DNA of 64,000 nt from Streptomyces sp. NBC_00234 (lineage in GTDB: Bacteria; Actinomycetota; Actinomycetes; Streptomycetales; Streptomycetaceae): the NCBI RefSeq assembly GCF_036195325.1, contig NZ_CP108101.1:3224001-3288000 (forward strand). Direction: 5' to 3'. Shown here in pieces: positions 1 to 9,889 of the stretch. A program made the position numbers and the translations under genes. Each line of letters opens with the position of its first letter. Position 1 is the stretch's first letter. A model generated the notes under the pieces. It worked only from the letters and a program-made list of their open reading frames with translations. It was not told the origin of the DNA and searched no databases.

Positions 1-2
1 GC

Positions 3-473
3 GCCTCGGTCGAGGCGCAGGCGATCGTGCCGGTCGGCGCGGAGCAGGCCAAGCCCGCGCCCGGCGTGCTGGAGGCGATCGCGGAGGCCGACGTCATCGT
101 CTTCCCGCCCTCGAATCCGGTCGTCTCGGTCGGGACGATCCTGGCCGTGCCCGGCATCCGCGAGGCGATCGCCGAGGCCGGAGTGCCGGTCGTCGGCCTC
201 TCCCCCATCGTCGGGGGCGCGCCGGTGCGGGGCATGGCCGACAAGGTGCTGGCCGCGGTCGGCGTCGAGTCGACGGCCGCCGCGGTGGCGCAGCACTACG
301 GCTCCGGGCTGCTCGACGGCTGGCTCGTCGACACGGTGGACGCCGGTGCGGTCGACGAGGTGGAGGCGGCGGGCATCCGGTGCCGCGCCGTGCCGCTGAT
401 GATGACGGACGTGGACGCGACGGCCGAGATGGCGCGGCAGGCGCTGACGCTGGCCGAGGAGGTACGGGCGTGA
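3..473 (+). CDS. cofD: 2-phospho-L-lactate transferase CofD/FbiA, C-terminal part
   Basis: This reading frame is open at the left edge, so only about the last 156 residues are present. CofD/FbiA joins the three-carbon phosphate moiety to the deazaflavin Fo in coenzyme F420 biosynthesis in the cytoplasm. The visible part has the run [17 protein letters not shown] and the segment [18 protein letters not shown], both typical of the C-terminal half of the family. The stop overlaps the GTG start of fbiB by four bases (GTGA), so the two are translationally coupled. The next gene, which performs the following step of the pathway, supports the call strongly. Confidence 0.9.
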   Translation, partial: ASVEAQAIVPVGAEQAKPAPGVLEAIAEADVIVFPPSNPVVSVGTILAVPGIREAIAEAGVPVVGLSPIVGGAPVRGMADKVLAAVGVESTAAAVAQHYGSGLLDGWLVDTVDAGAVDEVEAAGIRCRAVPLMMTDVDATAEMARQALTLAEEVRA

Positions 474-1834
474 GCGACGCTCCTGCCGGGGCGCCCTCGT
501 ACCGGGTGTGGGCGCTGCCGGGGATCGCGGAGGTACGGGCCGGGGACGACCTCGCGAAGCTGATCGCGGGTACCGATCCGGGGCTGGTGGACGGGGACGT
601 CCTGCTCGTCACCTCCAAGATCGTCTCCAAGGCGGAGGGCCGGATCGTGCAGGCCGCCGACCGGGAGGCGGCGATAGACGCCGAGACGGTGCGGGTGGTC
701 GCGCGGCGCGGGACGCTGCGGATCGTGGAGAACCGGCAGGGCCTGGTCATGGCCGCGGCAGGGGTCGACGCGTCGAACACGCCCGCGGGGACGGTGCTGC
801 TGCTGCCCGAGGACCCCGACGCCTCCGCCCGGCTGATCCGGGAGGGGCTGCGGGACACCCTCGGGGTGTCGGTCGGCGTGATCGTCACGGACACCTTCGG
901 GCGGCCCTGGCGCAACGGTCTGACGGATGTCGCGATCGGGGCGGCGGGGGTCCGGGTGCTGGACGATCTGCGCGGCGGCACCGACGGGTTCGGCAACCCC
1001 TTGAGCGCGACGGTCGTCGCCACCGCGGACGAGCTGGCCTCGGCCGGTGACCTGGTGAAGGGCAAGGCCGCGGGGCTGCCGGTCGCGGTGGTGCGGGGGC
1101 TGTCGCACGTGGTGGTGGGCGGGGACGGCGCCGGTGCGCGTGACGCCGGTGCCGATTCCGGTTCCGATGCCGACGCTGTCGGTGCGCGGGCGATGGTGCG
1201 GGGCGCGGCCGACGACATGTTCCGGCTGGGGACGTCCGAGGCGGTACGGGAAGCGGTGACCCTGCGGCGCACCGTGCGGGAGTTCACGGACGAGCCGGTG
1301 GATCCCGGGGCGGTCCGGCGCGCGGTGGCGGCTGCGGTGACGGCTCCGGCGCCGCATCACACGACGCCGTGGCGGTTCGTCTTGCTGGAGTCGGCGGAGT
1401 CGCGGACCCGGCTGCTGGACGCGATGCGGGACGCCTGGATCGCCGATCTCCGGCGCGACGGCAAGAGCGAGGAGTCGATCGAGCGGCGGGTACGGCGGGG
1501 CGATGTGCTGCGCCGGGCGCCGTATCTGGCTGTGCCGTGCCTGGTGATGGACGGCTCGCACACCTACGGGGACGTGCGGCGGGACACCGCGGAGCGCGAG
1601 ATGTTCGTGGTCGCGGCGGGTGCGGGGGTCCAGAACTTCCTGGTGGCCCTGGCGGGCGAGCGGCTGGGCTCGGCGTGGGTGTCCTCGACGATGTTCTGCC
1701 GTGACGTGGTGCGGGAGGTGCTGGAGCTGCCGGCCTCGTGGGATCCGCTGGGTGCGGTGGCCGTGGGGCATGCGGTTGCCGCGCCTGCTGAGCGCGGGGT
1801 TCGGGCCGTGGAGGACTTCGTCACGGTGCGGTGA
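470..1834 (+). CDS. fbiB: FbiB: F420-0 gamma-glutamyl ligase fused to nitroreductase-like domain
   Basis: Bifunctional F420 maturation enzyme of 454 residues. Residues of about 10-240 form the CofE domain, which adds gamma-linked glutamates to F420-0 (segments [14 protein letters not shown] and [14 protein letters not shown]). Residues of about 250-454 are the FMN-dependent nitroreductase-like domain typical of actinobacterial FbiB, which in mycobacteria reduces dehydro-F420-0; it begins near [13 protein letters not shown]. The frame stays open upstream to position 380, but the GTG at 470 overlaps the cofD stop and matches the usual family N-terminus ([10 protein letters not shown]), so it is preferred. 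A Gly/Ala/Asp-rich linker (residues of about 220-240) joins the domains. Confidence 0.95.
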   Translation: MSDAPAGAPSYRVWALPGIAEVRAGDDLAKLIAGTDPGLVDGDVLLVTSKIVSKAEGRIVQAADREAAIDAETVRVVARRGTLRIVENRQGLVMAAAGVDASNTPAGTVLLLPEDPDASARLIREGLRDTLGVSVGVIVTDTFGRPWRNGLTDVAIGAAGVRVLDDLRGGTDGFGNPLSATVVATADELASAGDLVKGKAAGLPVAVVRGLSHVVVGGDGAGARDAGADSGSDADAVGARAMVRGAADDMFRLGTSEAVREAVTLRRTVREFTDEPVDPGAVRRAVAAAVTAPAPHHTTPWRFVLLESAESRTRLLDAMRDAWIADLRRDGKSEESIERRVRRGDVLRRAPYLAVPCLVMDGSHTYGDVRRDTAEREMFVVAAGAGVQNFLVALAGERLGSAWVSSTMFCRDVVREVLELPASWDPLGAVAVGHAVAAPAERGVRAVEDFVTVR

Positions 1835-1846
1835 GGGGAGCCCGCT

Positions 1847-2857
1847 TCAGAGGCGGGCGATGTCGCCCCGTGTCATGCGGGGGGCTCTGCGCGCCGGGGT
1901 GTGGCCCGAGAGCAGGATCAGGCGGGTGGCCCGGTGGCGCTGGCCCTCGTACGGGGCGAGCAGGGCCAGCATCTCTTCGTCGTCGGCGTTCCTGTTGCCC
2001 GCCAGGGCATAGCCCACGATGCCCGGGAGGTGGAGGTCGCCGACGGTGACCGCGTCGGGGGCCCCGTTCGAGCGCTGGAGGGTCTCGGCCGAGGTCCAGG
2101 GGCCGATGCCGGGGATCAGTTCCAGGCGGGCGGCGGCCTCGGGCAGGGCCATGGCCGACGCCTCCTCCAGACGCCGGGCCACTCGGACCGCGCGCAGGAT
2201 CGTCGCCGAGCGTTTGGCGTCGACGCCCGCGCGGTGCCACTCCCAGGACGGGATCAGGGCCCAGGTCCGCGCCTCGGGCATCACGTACATCCGGAGCGCG
2301 GCGAAGCGGGAGTCCGCGGGGCCGGGGGCCGGGGTGCCGTGACCGCGGACCAGGAGGCGCCAGGCGCGGTACGCCTCGTCCGTGGTGACCTTCTGTTCCA
2401 GGATCGACGGGATCAGGGACTCCAGGACCAGGCCGGTACGCAGCAGACGCAGCCCCGGGCGGCGGTGCCGGGACAGGGCCAGCAGGCGGTGGCGCGGCCG
2501 GAAGGCGTCCGGGTCGTCCGCCTCGCCGAGCAGGGCCGGCAACTGGTCCAGGAGCCACTGCGCGCCGGGCCCCCAGGCCGTTGCCTCGACGCGGCCGTCG
2601 CGGGCGGTGACGCGGAGCGTGCCGGGGCCCGCCGGGGTACGGGTGGCCCGCCAGAACGACCCGTCGGGAAGGGCGCGGAACGTGGGGTCCACCGGCCCTC
2701 GCCGCAACGGGCCGAGGACCAGTCGCAGATCCAGCGGTCCCGGAGGCGTCCAGTCCCGTGCGAGCTCCTTGTGCGCCACCGGGGCGTCGGTGGCCGGCGG
2801 CGCCGCCTGGTGCGGAAGCGTCGCTCGGTGCGTGCGGGGTACGAAACGTCCTGCCAC
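1847..2857 (-). CDS. DNA-3-methyladenine glycosylase (HhH-GPD, AlkA-like)
   Basis: Predicted base-excision repair glycosylase of 336 residues. The helix-hairpin-helix is seen near residue 244 as LIPGIGPWTS, followed near residue 273 by VGDLHLPG, whose Asp sits where the catalytic aspartate of the HhH-GPD family lies. Family members remove alkylated purines. The GTG start at 2857 has GAGGA at suitable spacing. The gene converges on fbiB with only 12 bases between the stops, and a short GCCCGC/GCGGGC hairpin overlaps its stop. The first 100 residues, rich in Arg and Pro, are less conserved. Substrate cannot be read from sequence; the alternative is a generic HhH-GPD protein. Confidence 0.85.
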   Translation of the reverse strand: MAGRFVPRTHRATLPHQAAPPATDAPVAHKELARDWTPPGPLDLRLVLGPLRRGPVDPTFRALPDGSFWRATRTPAGPGTLRVTARDGRVEATAWGPGAQWLLDQLPALLGEADDPDAFRPRHRLLALSRHRRPGLRLLRTGLVLESLIPSILEQKVTTDEAYRAWRLLVRGHGTPAPGPADSRFAALRMYVMPEARTWALIPSWEWHRAGVDAKRSATILRAVRVARRLEEASAMALPEAAARLELIPGIGPWTSAETLQRSNGAPDAVTVGDLHLPGIVGYALAGNRNADDEEMLALLAPYEGQRHRATRLILLSGHTPARRAPRMTRGDIARL

Positions 2858-2913
2858 GGGTGGGTCCTCGACGTAGGTGGGTGCCTATCGAGGGTAAGGC
2901 CGGTGGCTGTCGT

Positions 2914-4005
2914 TCACTGGTCGGACGAGAAGCGGACCGAGGCGTCGGGCAGGACCGCGCCGCACCAGATGCGCACTCCGTCGCGCAGTTCGTTGTCGGC
3001 GCCGACGGTGGCGCCGTCGCCGACGACCGCGCCCGCCAGGGCCGTACGGCTGCCGATGCGGGCTCCCGCCCCGACCAGCGAGTCGGTGATCACCGCGTGG
3101 GGCTCCACGACCGCGTCGGCCAGCACCGTGGATCCGTGGATCCGGGCGCCCTCGCCGATCACCGCGCGGTCGCCGACGACCGTGCCGCCGGTGAGCTTGG
3201 CGTCGGGGGCGACGGTCGCCGTGGGCAGGACCAGGCGGTCGCCGCAGCGGCCCGGGACCGCCGGGGACGGGGCGCGGCCGAGGACCAGGTCGGCGGAGCC
3301 GCGTACGAACGCCTGCGGGGTGCCGAGGTCCAGCCAGTACGTGGAGTCGACCATGCCCTGGAGGTGGGCTCCCGAGGCGAGGAGGCCGGGGAAGGTCTCG
3401 CGTTCCACGGAGACCGGCCGGTCCGCCGGGATGGTGTCGATGACCGACCGGCGGAAGATGTACGCCCCCGCGTTGATCTGGTCGGTGACTATCTCCTCCG
3501 GCGTCTGGGGCTTCTCCAGGAAGGCGGTCACCCTGCCCGTGCCGTCCGTGGGCACGAGGCCGAAGGCGCGCGGGTCCTCGACCCGGGTGAGGTGCAGGGA
3601 GACGTCCGCGCCCGACGTGGCGTGCGAGGTGACCAGCGCGCGGATGTCGAGGCCGGTGAGTATGTCGCCGTTGAAGATGAGGACCGGTTCGTCGGGCCCC
3701 GAGGTGAGCCGGGAGGCCACGTTGCGGATGGCACCCCCGGTCCCGAGCGGTTCGTGTTCGGTGACGTACTCGATGGAGAGGCCGAGCGAGGAACCGTCGC
3801 CGAAGTACGGTTCGAAGACCTCCGCCAGGTAGGACGTCGCGAGCACGATGTGCTCCACGCCCGCCGCCCTGGCGCGTGCCAGCTGGTGGGTGAGGAACGG
3901 GACGCCCGCCGCGGGCACCATCGGCTTCGGGGTGTGCACCGTGAGCGGACGCAGCCGGGTGCCCTTGCCGCCGACCAGGAGGATCGCTTCTCTTGCCTCT
4001 GTCAC
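2914..4005 (-). CDS. Sugar-nucleotide pyrophosphorylase (mannose-1-phosphate guanylyltransferase-like)
   Basis: Cytoplasmic nucleotidyltransferase of 363 residues. The N-terminal domain starts with the pyrophosphorylase signature GGKGTRLRPLT (about residues 10-20) and KPMVPAAGVPFL, which bind the nucleotide and sugar-phosphate. From about residue 250 the protein becomes a left-handed beta-helix with hexapeptide repeats (VVGDRAVIGEGARIHGSTV). Such proteins make GDP-mannose or similar donors for glycans and polyprenyl-sugar synthesis. The frame extends far upstream, but the GTG at 4005 begins the family N-terminus VTEAREAILLVGG. It lies 77 bases downstream of the secreted amidase on the same strand. 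The exact sugar is not determinable; a glucose- or mannose-1-phosphate enzyme are both possible. Confidence 0.85.
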   Translation of the reverse strand: MTEAREAILLVGGKGTRLRPLTVHTPKPMVPAAGVPFLTHQLARARAAGVEHIVLATSYLAEVFEPYFGDGSSLGLSIEYVTEHEPLGTGGAIRNVASRLTSGPDEPVLIFNGDILTGLDIRALVTSHATSGADVSLHLTRVEDPRAFGLVPTDGTGRVTAFLEKPQTPEEIVTDQINAGAYIFRRSVIDTIPADRPVSVERETFPGLLASGAHLQGMVDSTYWLDLGTPQAFVRGSADLVLGRAPSPAVPGRCGDRLVLPTATVAPDAKLTGGTVVGDRAVIGEGARIHGSTVLADAVVEPHAVITDSLVGAGARIGSRTALAGAVVGDGATVGADNELRDGVRIWCGAVLPDASVRFSSDQ

Positions 4006-4082
4006 AGCACTGCTCTGCTTCCTGCTGGGGCCGGGCCTCGTTTCGGCTGGCCAGTGTATGCAGACCCGGGGATCGACCCCGG

Positions 4083-5456
4083 TCAGCGGCCCTGCAGGCG
4101 GGCGGAGGTGGACCGGGCCGTGCCGAGCTTCTTGTAGAGACGCCATCCGGGGCATTCGGTTGCGAATCCGTCCCGGTGTCCCGAGATGACGTTGAGCCTG
4201 ACCTGGGTGCCCTTCCTGAACCGGTTGCCCCCGCCCGACACGAGCGTGGTCCTGCCCTTGGGGTTGGCACCGAACAGACCGAGCTTCCAGGCGGTGAGCT
4301 TGGCGATCGCCTTCACCGAGGCCGCGGGCGGGTTCGACGAACCGTACGTCCCGATGACCGCGATGCCCATGCTGTTGGTGTTGAAGCCGAGCGTGTGCGC
4401 TCCCAGGACGGGCTTCGACACGCCTCCCGCGCGTCCCTCGTAGATGTTTCCGCACTTGTCGACGGCGAAGTTGTAGCCGAAGTCGCGCCAGCCACTGCTC
4501 TTGACGTGGTAGCGGTAAATACTGCGGAGGACGGAGGGCGCCTGCGAGCAGCGGTAGTTGTTGCCCGTGGCGGTGTGGTGCACGAACGCCGCCTTGACCC
4601 GCTTGGTGTACGCGAACTCGCGCTCGCGGAGCCTCTCGTCCGCGCCCCAGCCCTTGCGCGTGACGATGCGGGGGCGGGGGCCCACGAAGGGCTTGGCTCC
4701 TGCCGAGACGCCGGCCATCTCCTCCGACTCCGCCTTGCCGAGGGCGGGGATCACGGTGGCGTCCAGGGGGGCGAGGTCGGCGTTGACGGCCGCCGCGGCG
4801 GCGGACTCGGCGGTGAGCGGTGCGGTGGCGCGGTCGGCTCCGGGGGCGCCCGCGGCGGGGGGCCGGGGAGCGTCCTCGCCCGGGTCGACGAGTTCCAGGC
4901 GCAGGCCCTCGGGGAGCTTCTGCGGAGCGGCTGCCCGGTGGCCCGGACGGGCGGCTCCGGGCTGTACGCGGACCTCGACGCCGTCGGAGTCGCCGACCCA
5001 GAGCGGGGCCGTCGATCCGCGTACCGTGCCCGCTTCGCGCTCGGGGCTGCCGGGGTCGGCGGCGTGTTCGGCATTGTGCGTCTCCAGGTCCTGCCAGCCG
5101 GACCAGCGGGTTCCGCCGGTGGCCCGGGTACGGACCTGGACCGTGCCGTGGAGTTCGGCGTCCGCGTCGTCCCAGACCACGCCGACGAGCGAGAAGGGGC
5201 GGACGTCCCGCTGCCGCACCCCTTGTGGGGCGGCAGCGGTGGGACCGGTGGGTGCGCCGGTGGCCCGGGAGGCCGCGGGAGTGAGCGGCGACAGGCGCAG
5301 GGACTGGGTCGAGCCCGGCAGTTCGGCTGCGGAGGGTTCGGCCGACTCGGTTGCGGAGGTTCGGACGACGGGGGCGGCGGAGGCGGGCACGGCGAGCGGC
5401 AGGGTGAGGGCCGCCGCGCAGGTGACGCCGATGGAGGTTGCAAGAAGAGCACGCAT
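4083..5456 (-). CDS. Secreted PGRP-type N-acetylmuramoyl-L-alanine amidase
   Basis: Exported peptidoglycan hydrolase of 457 residues. MRALLATSIGVTCAAAL followed by PLAVPASA is a clear signal peptide. The middle (residues of about 30-250) is Pro/Ala/Gly-rich with a Trp-containing WSGWQDLE segment. The C-terminal 200 residues are a PGRP/Amidase_2 domain: RKGWGADE, AAFVHHTATG (zinc His near residue 293), GAHTLGFN and SGHRDGFATECPG (zinc His near residue 425). It is predicted to cut the amide bond between MurNAc and L-Ala. The ATG at 5456 is chosen because AAGGA lies eight bases upstream; ATGs at 5462 and 5474 are in frame. It is transcribed away from the next gene. Confidence 0.9.
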   Translation of the reverse strand: MRALLATSIGVTCAAALTLPLAVPASAAPVVRTSATESAEPSAAELPGSTQSLRLSPLTPAASRATGAPTGPTAAAPQGVRQRDVRPFSLVGVVWDDADAELHGTVQVRTRATGGTRWSGWQDLETHNAEHAADPGSPEREAGTVRGSTAPLWVGDSDGVEVRVQPGAARPGHRAAAPQKLPEGLRLELVDPGEDAPRPPAAGAPGADRATAPLTAESAAAAAVNADLAPLDATVIPALGKAESEEMAGVSAGAKPFVGPRPRIVTRKGWGADERLREREFAYTKRVKAAFVHHTATGNNYRCSQAPSVLRSIYRYHVKSSGWRDFGYNFAVDKCGNIYEGRAGGVSKPVLGAHTLGFNTNSMGIAVIGTYGSSNPPAASVKAIAKLTAWKLGLFGANPKGRTTLVSGGGNRFRKGTQVRLNVISGHRDGFATECPGWRLYKKLGTARSTSARLQGR

Positions 5457-5594
5457 ACACATGATCCTTGGCATACAGGGACGACTCCGGCCACCGGGGT
5501 GTACGGGGGTTCCTGACGCCTCGTCTGCCGAACCGGTGTACGCGGCACCCGGCACACCCGCCCGGCCCGCCCCGGCCCGCGTACCCTTGCGCGG

Positions 5595-6347
5595 ATGAAC
5601 TCCAGCGACCGCACCCCCGCCGACCTGCTGCGATCCGCGCTTGCCTCGGACCCGGCCCGTCCCCTGATCACTTTCTACGACGACGCCACCGGAGAGCGTG
5701 TCGAACTGTCGGTGGCCACCTTCGCCAATTGGGTGGCGAAGACCGCCAATCTGATCCAGGGCGACCTGGCCGCGGAACCGGGCGACCGGCTCGCTCTGCT
5801 GCTTCCCGCGCACTGGCAGTCGGCCGTCTGGCTGCTCGCCTGCTCGTCCGTCGGTGTCGTCGCCGACATCCAGGGCGACCCCGCCTCGGCCGACCTCGTC
5901 GTCACCGGTCCCGACACGCTGGACCGTGCGCGCGCCTGCCGCGGCGAGCGGGTGGCGCTGGCCCTGCGCCCGCTGGGCGGGCGGTTCCCCCAGCCTCCGG
6001 AGGGGTTCGCGGACTACGCGGTGGAGGTACCGAGCCAGGGCGACCGCTTCGCTCCGTACGCACCCGTGGCCCCGGACGCGCTCGCGCTGGTCGTGGGCGG
6101 TGTCGAGCTGACGGGGGAACAACTGGTCGACCGGGCCCGCGAGGACGCCGCCGCTCTGGGGCTCGCTCCCGGGTCGCGGTTGCTGTCGGGGCGCACGTAC
6201 GACACCTGGGACGGGCTCACCGCCGGGCTCTTCGCACCACTGGCGTCCGGGGCGTCCGTGGTGTTGTGCCGGCACCTCGGTCAGCTGGACGAGCAGGGGC
6301 TCGCGAAGCGCGTCGAGAGCGAGCGCGTCACCAACACCGCGGTATGA
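5595..6347 (+). CDS. TIGR03089 family protein (AMP-binding-like fragment)
   Basis: Protein of 250 residues belonging to a family restricted to Actinobacteria (TIGR03089). It resembles the N-terminal part of AMP-forming acyl-CoA synthetases (PLITFYDDATGERVELS, GDRLALLLPAHWQSAVWLLAC) but stops before the adenylation core, so it is unlikely to be an active ligase on its own. Function is unknown. The ATG at 5595 has no ribosome binding site; TACCCT lies seven bases upstream and could be a -10 element for a leaderless transcript. The gene is divergent from the secreted amidase and precedes the LCP cluster. Confidence 0.8.
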   Translation: MNSSDRTPADLLRSALASDPARPLITFYDDATGERVELSVATFANWVAKTANLIQGDLAAEPGDRLALLLPAHWQSAVWLLACSSVGVVADIQGDPASADLVVTGPDTLDRARACRGERVALALRPLGGRFPQPPEGFADYAVEVPSQGDRFAPYAPVAPDALALVVGGVELTGEQLVDRAREDAAALGLAPGSRLLSGRTYDTWDGLTAGLFAPLASGASVVLCRHLGQLDEQGLAKRVESERVTNTAV

Positions 6348-6534
6348 CAAGCGCCCTGAGGGTCACCTGTACGGCCCACAGCGGGCCGAGCCCTCGGGGC
6401 TGAGCGTCAACTGCGGTACATGATCGGCGGTACAGACCAGTCTCCCTGGATGCACAACCAAGCGTGAGGTTCAGCCGTCTACTCCTGCGACCGGCGTGCC
6501 ATCGCGCCGCCGACCGTGAAGGATGGACGCAGAC

Positions 6535-7872
6535 GTGACGGACAGTGCTGGCACGCCGGCCGACCCGGATCAGCCGGGACACCAGGCCGAGGACGAGCCG
6601 CAGGCGGGGGCGCCGGACGGGTCCGGGGCCGCCGCCCCGCAGGACGGACCGAGTGCGACCGGGTCCGGTGACGACGGGGTGCGGACCTGGTCCGAGCGGC
6701 CCAAGGCCGAGCTCCCTCCGGGGTACAAGCGCCACTGGCTCCGGTGGACGGCCCTCGCCGCCTCGTTCCTCGTGCTGATCGCCGCCGGTGTCGGCTGGTG
6801 GCTGTACAAGAAGCTCGACGGGAACATCAAGACCGACACGAGCGCCGCGGCCGAACTCAAGGCGTACGAGAAGGAGCGGCCCACACCGATCGCGGTGGAC
6901 GCGCAGAACATCCTGCTCATCGGCTCCGACAGCCGGTCCGGCGACAACCGCAAGTACGGACGCGACGACGGCGGCAGCCAGCGCTCGGACACCACGATCC
7001 TGCTGCACCTCGCGGCGGACCGGAAGAGCGCCACCGCCGTATCCATCCCGCGCGACCTGATGGTGGACATCCCCGCCTGCCACACGGCCGACAAAAAGAC
7101 CACCAAGGAACAATTCGCTCAGTTCAACTGGGCCTTCGAGGTCGGCGGCACCGCCTGCACGATCCGCACCGTGGAGCGGATGACCGGCATCCGCATCGAC
7201 CACCACATGGTCGTCGACTTCAACGGCTTCAAGGACATGGTCGACGCGGTGGACGGCGTCGAGGTCTGCCTCAAGCAGCCCATCAAGGACGAGGACGCCC
7301 ACCTGGAACTCCCCGCGGGGCGACAGAAACTCGATGGCGAGGAAGCACTCGGGTACGTGCGCGCCCGTAAATCCATCGGCAACGGCAGCGATACCGAACG
7401 AATGGACCGCCAGCAGAAGTTCCTGGGGGCCCTGGTCAACAAGATGCAGAGCAATGGCGTCCTGCTGAACCCCACGCGCCTCTATCCGGTCCTGGACGCG
7501 GCGACCAAGTCACTGACCACGGACCCGGGCCTCGATTCGCTCCGGGACCTGTACGACCTGGTGCGCGGAATGCGGAACGTACCGACCGACAAGGTGCAGT
7601 TCCTGACCGTGCCCCGGCAGCCCTACCAGGCGAATCGCAATCGGGACGAGCTCGTCGAGCCGGATGCGGGGCGACTGTTCAAGCAGCTGCGCGAGGACGC
7701 GCCCGTCGCCGTGGTTCCCGCCGACGAGATCAAAGCGTCGAAATCGCCTGCCGGCGGCTCGACCGGCGACGACCCGTCGGACGGAAAGCCGGACGATTCG
7801 GGCTCCTCGAATCCGACTCCCGCCCCGACCTTTTCGGGCTCGAATGCCGCCGATGACCTGTGCAATCAGTAA
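6535..7872 (+). CDS. LCP-family glycopolymer transferase (LCP-A)
   Basis: Type II membrane protein of about 445 residues. A hydrophilic Pro/Gly/Asp-rich cytoplasmic tail is followed by one membrane helix (LRWTALAASFLVLIAAGVGW) and an extracytoplasmic LytR-CpsA-Psr domain. The domain carries ILLIGSDSR, QRSDTTILLH, SIPRD, YVRARKS and RMDRQQKFL, with all the conserved Arg/Asp of the pyrophosphate and polyprenyl-phosphate site. LCP enzymes attach teichoic or other glycopolymers to peptidoglycan. The C-terminus is Ser/Pro-rich, lacks a LytR_C domain and ends in DDLCNQ. GTG at 6535 is preferred because AAGGA fits it; an in-frame ATG lies at 6523. It is first in a three-gene tandem of LCP paralogues. 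Confidence 0.93.
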   Translation: MTDSAGTPADPDQPGHQAEDEPQAGAPDGSGAAAPQDGPSATGSGDDGVRTWSERPKAELPPGYKRHWLRWTALAASFLVLIAAGVGWWLYKKLDGNIKTDTSAAAELKAYEKERPTPIAVDAQNILLIGSDSRSGDNRKYGRDDGGSQRSDTTILLHLAADRKSATAVSIPRDLMVDIPACHTADKKTTKEQFAQFNWAFEVGGTACTIRTVERMTGIRIDHHMVVDFNGFKDMVDAVDGVEVCLKQPIKDEDAHLELPAGRQKLDGEEALGYVRARKSIGNGSDTERMDRQQKFLGALVNKMQSNGVLLNPTRLYPVLDAATKSLTTDPGLDSLRDLYDLVRGMRNVPTDKVQFLTVPRQPYQANRNRDELVEPDAGRLFKQLREDAPVAVVPADEIKASKSPAGGSTGDDPSDGKPDDSGSSNPTPAPTFSGSNAADDLCNQ

Positions 7873-8095
7873 AGCAATTCCCAAGCCACCGGCGACAATC
7901 GGCGAGGAATGGGAAGTATGCCCGGTTGTAAGGGGCGTGCAATATGTCACGACCGTCGCTCGACGGCTAAGTGGCCGGATAGTGTGACGCGATCCGGTGC
8001 TCCCGACCGCCAGGTCGCGCACTGCTTCAGCGAAAGACCGAGCGCCTTTTCGGGGGAGGCGCCTCGCGTGGCACCGACGGAGGACCCAAGCAACC
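7873..8095. other. Intergenic spacer between LCP-A and LCP-B
   Basis: Unusually AT-rich spacer for this genome, containing TTGTAAGGGG, CAATATG and GGATAGTGTG boxes. It probably carries a promoter for LCP-B, but no -35/-10 pair with ideal spacing stands out. No open reading frame with coding bias was seen. Confidence 0.4.
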
Positions 8096-9844
8096 GTGGA
8101 TGCGCATAGCCGTGGGCGGGCGGACGGAACCGACCCCGCAGACCAGTGGGTTCTCAACCCGCAGACCGGTGATTACGAACTGCGACTGGACCACTCCGGA
8201 CCGCGTCCGACGGACCGTCCGGGTGCCGGCTCCCGCCGCAGAAACGAATCCCCCGCCGACGGCCCCCGCGACGGCTCCGACGAGCTCTCCGATCCGCTGC
8301 GCCGGGTACCCCGCCAGCGCGGGCGACGCGCGGCGGAGAACGGCCGCACCCCCGAGGCGGCGCCCCCCGGCCGCCGTAAGCGCAAGCCTCCGAAGTCCCG
8401 CAAGAAGAAGGCCCTGCTGTGGACGGGCGGGGTGATGGCCTTCGTCCTCATCGCCGGGTCCACCGGCGCCTACGCGCTCTACCAGAGGTTCAACGGGAAC
8501 CTCGACACCATCGACGTCGGTGACGCCGGGAGCAAGAGCGTCACGGCCGACGGCCCGCTCGACATCCTGATCATCGGTACGGACAAGCGGACCGGCAAGG
8601 GCAACGAGGGATACGGCGACAAGGGCAGTACCGGCCACGCCGACACCAACATCCTCTTCCACGTCTCCGCGGACCGCACCAACGCGACGGCGATGAGCAT
8701 CCCCCGTGACCTGATGACGGACATCCCGGACTGCGAGACGACGCAGTCCGACGGCTCCAAGAAGGTCATCCCGGGCACGGAGAACGCCCGCTTCAACGTC
8801 AGCCTCGGCCAGGAGGGCCGCGACCCCGGCTGCACCATGCGTACGGTCAAGGCGATCACCGGCATATCGGTGGACCACTTCATGATGGTGGACTTCAACG
8901 CCGTCAAGGAGCTCTCCACCGCCGTCGGAGGCGTCAAGGTCTGTCTGGCGAAGCCGGTCAAGGACCCCGACTCCCACCTCGATCTGCCGGCCGGGGTGTC
9001 CACGATCCAGGGCGAGCAGGCCCTGGCCTTCGTCCGCACCCGGCACAGCTTCGGCAATCAGAGCGACCTGGACCGGATCAAGATCCAGCAGCAGTTCCTG
9101 GGCTCGATGATCCGGCAGATGAAGTCGGACGACACGCTCACCAGCGCCACGAAGCTCTACAAGCTCGCGGACACCGCGACCAAGGCCCTCACGGTCGACT
9201 CCGGCATCGGGTCGGTCGGGAAGCTGGCCGACCTCGCCAAGGAGCTCGGCAAGGTCGACACCAAGAACATCACCTTCGCCACCATGCCCGTGATCGACAA
9301 CCCGGCCGAGCCCACGCCGATCACCGTGGTCGTGGCTCCGCAGAAGGGCGAGCAGCTGTTCGCCATGATGCGCAACGACACCTCGCTGACCGAGGTGAAG
9401 AAGCAGGAGAAGGCGCAGGCGAAGGCCGCCAAGAGCAAGCAGGCGGCGCTGCTCCGGGGACCGCAGGCGGAAGCGGCCGATGTCCGCGTCGACGTCCTCA
9501 ACGGCGGCAGCATCGCGGGTGCCGCGGGCGCGACCGTCACCTGGCTCCAGAACGAGCAGGGAGTCCTGAAGTCCACGAACAAGGCGAACGCGCCTGCCAA
9601 GATCAGCAGGACGACGCTGGAGTACGCGCCGAACCAGGCGGACCAGGCCCGCAAGCTCGCCGAGCTGATGGGTCTGCCCGCCACCGCGATGAAGCAGGGC
9701 ACCACCGACGCCGAGGGGCTTCAGGCGATGGTCCTGACCCTGGGGGCCGACTTCAAGGGTGCGGGAGTTCCCGTCACCGGTCCGGCAAAGGCGCCGGACG
9801 ACATGCAGAGGGCCAGCGCCGACAAGGCGGAGTGCGCCAAGTGA
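8096..9844 (+). CDS. LCP-family transferase with LytR_C domain (LCP-B)
   Basis: Membrane-anchored LCP protein of 582 residues. A charged tail with RRKRKPPKSRKKK precedes the helix LLWTGGVMAFVLIAGSTGAY (about residues 105-125). The LCP domain has ILIIGTDKRTG, SIPRD and FVRTRHS. The Arg of the RxD motif is replaced by His (GHADTN). A LytR_C domain follows (RVDVLNGGSIAGAAG, about residues 465-570), then the tail DKAECAK. GTG at 8096 is preferred: GGAGGA lies upstream and it begins the typical basic/hydrophilic tail. The frame is open to 7997, but that extension is Arg-rich and lacks a start with a good ribosome binding site. Presumed role is ligation of glycopolymer to the wall. Confidence 0.93.
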   Translation: MDAHSRGRADGTDPADQWVLNPQTGDYELRLDHSGPRPTDRPGAGSRRRNESPADGPRDGSDELSDPLRRVPRQRGRRAAENGRTPEAAPPGRRKRKPPKSRKKKALLWTGGVMAFVLIAGSTGAYALYQRFNGNLDTIDVGDAGSKSVTADGPLDILIIGTDKRTGKGNEGYGDKGSTGHADTNILFHVSADRTNATAMSIPRDLMTDIPDCETTQSDGSKKVIPGTENARFNVSLGQEGRDPGCTMRTVKAITGISVDHFMMVDFNAVKELSTAVGGVKVCLAKPVKDPDSHLDLPAGVSTIQGEQALAFVRTRHSFGNQSDLDRIKIQQQFLGSMIRQMKSDDTLTSATKLYKLADTATKALTVDSGIGSVGKLADLAKELGKVDTKNITFATMPVIDNPAEPTPITVVVAPQKGEQLFAMMRNDTSLTEVKKQEKAQAKAAKSKQAALLRGPQAEAADVRVDVLNGGSIAGAAGATVTWLQNEQGVLKSTNKANAPAKISRTTLEYAPNQADQARKLAELMGLPATAMKQGTTDAEGLQAMVLTLGADFKGAGVPVTGPAKAPDDMQRASADKAECAK

Positions 9845-9889
9845 CCTCGTGTCAGCGCGCCAAACGGAAAGTCTGAGCAGGGGGGCCTG

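Noticed and set aside
380-469. Longer FbiB start upstream of 470
   Set aside because: It would overlap cofD by about 90 bases and adds a low-complexity Asp/Gly/Arg stretch; the GTGA overlap at 470 is the usual arrangement.
5595-6347. TIGR03089 protein as a truncated, broken acyl-CoA synthetase
   Set aside because: The length and start match the known short family, so it is a normal family member rather than a pseudogene.
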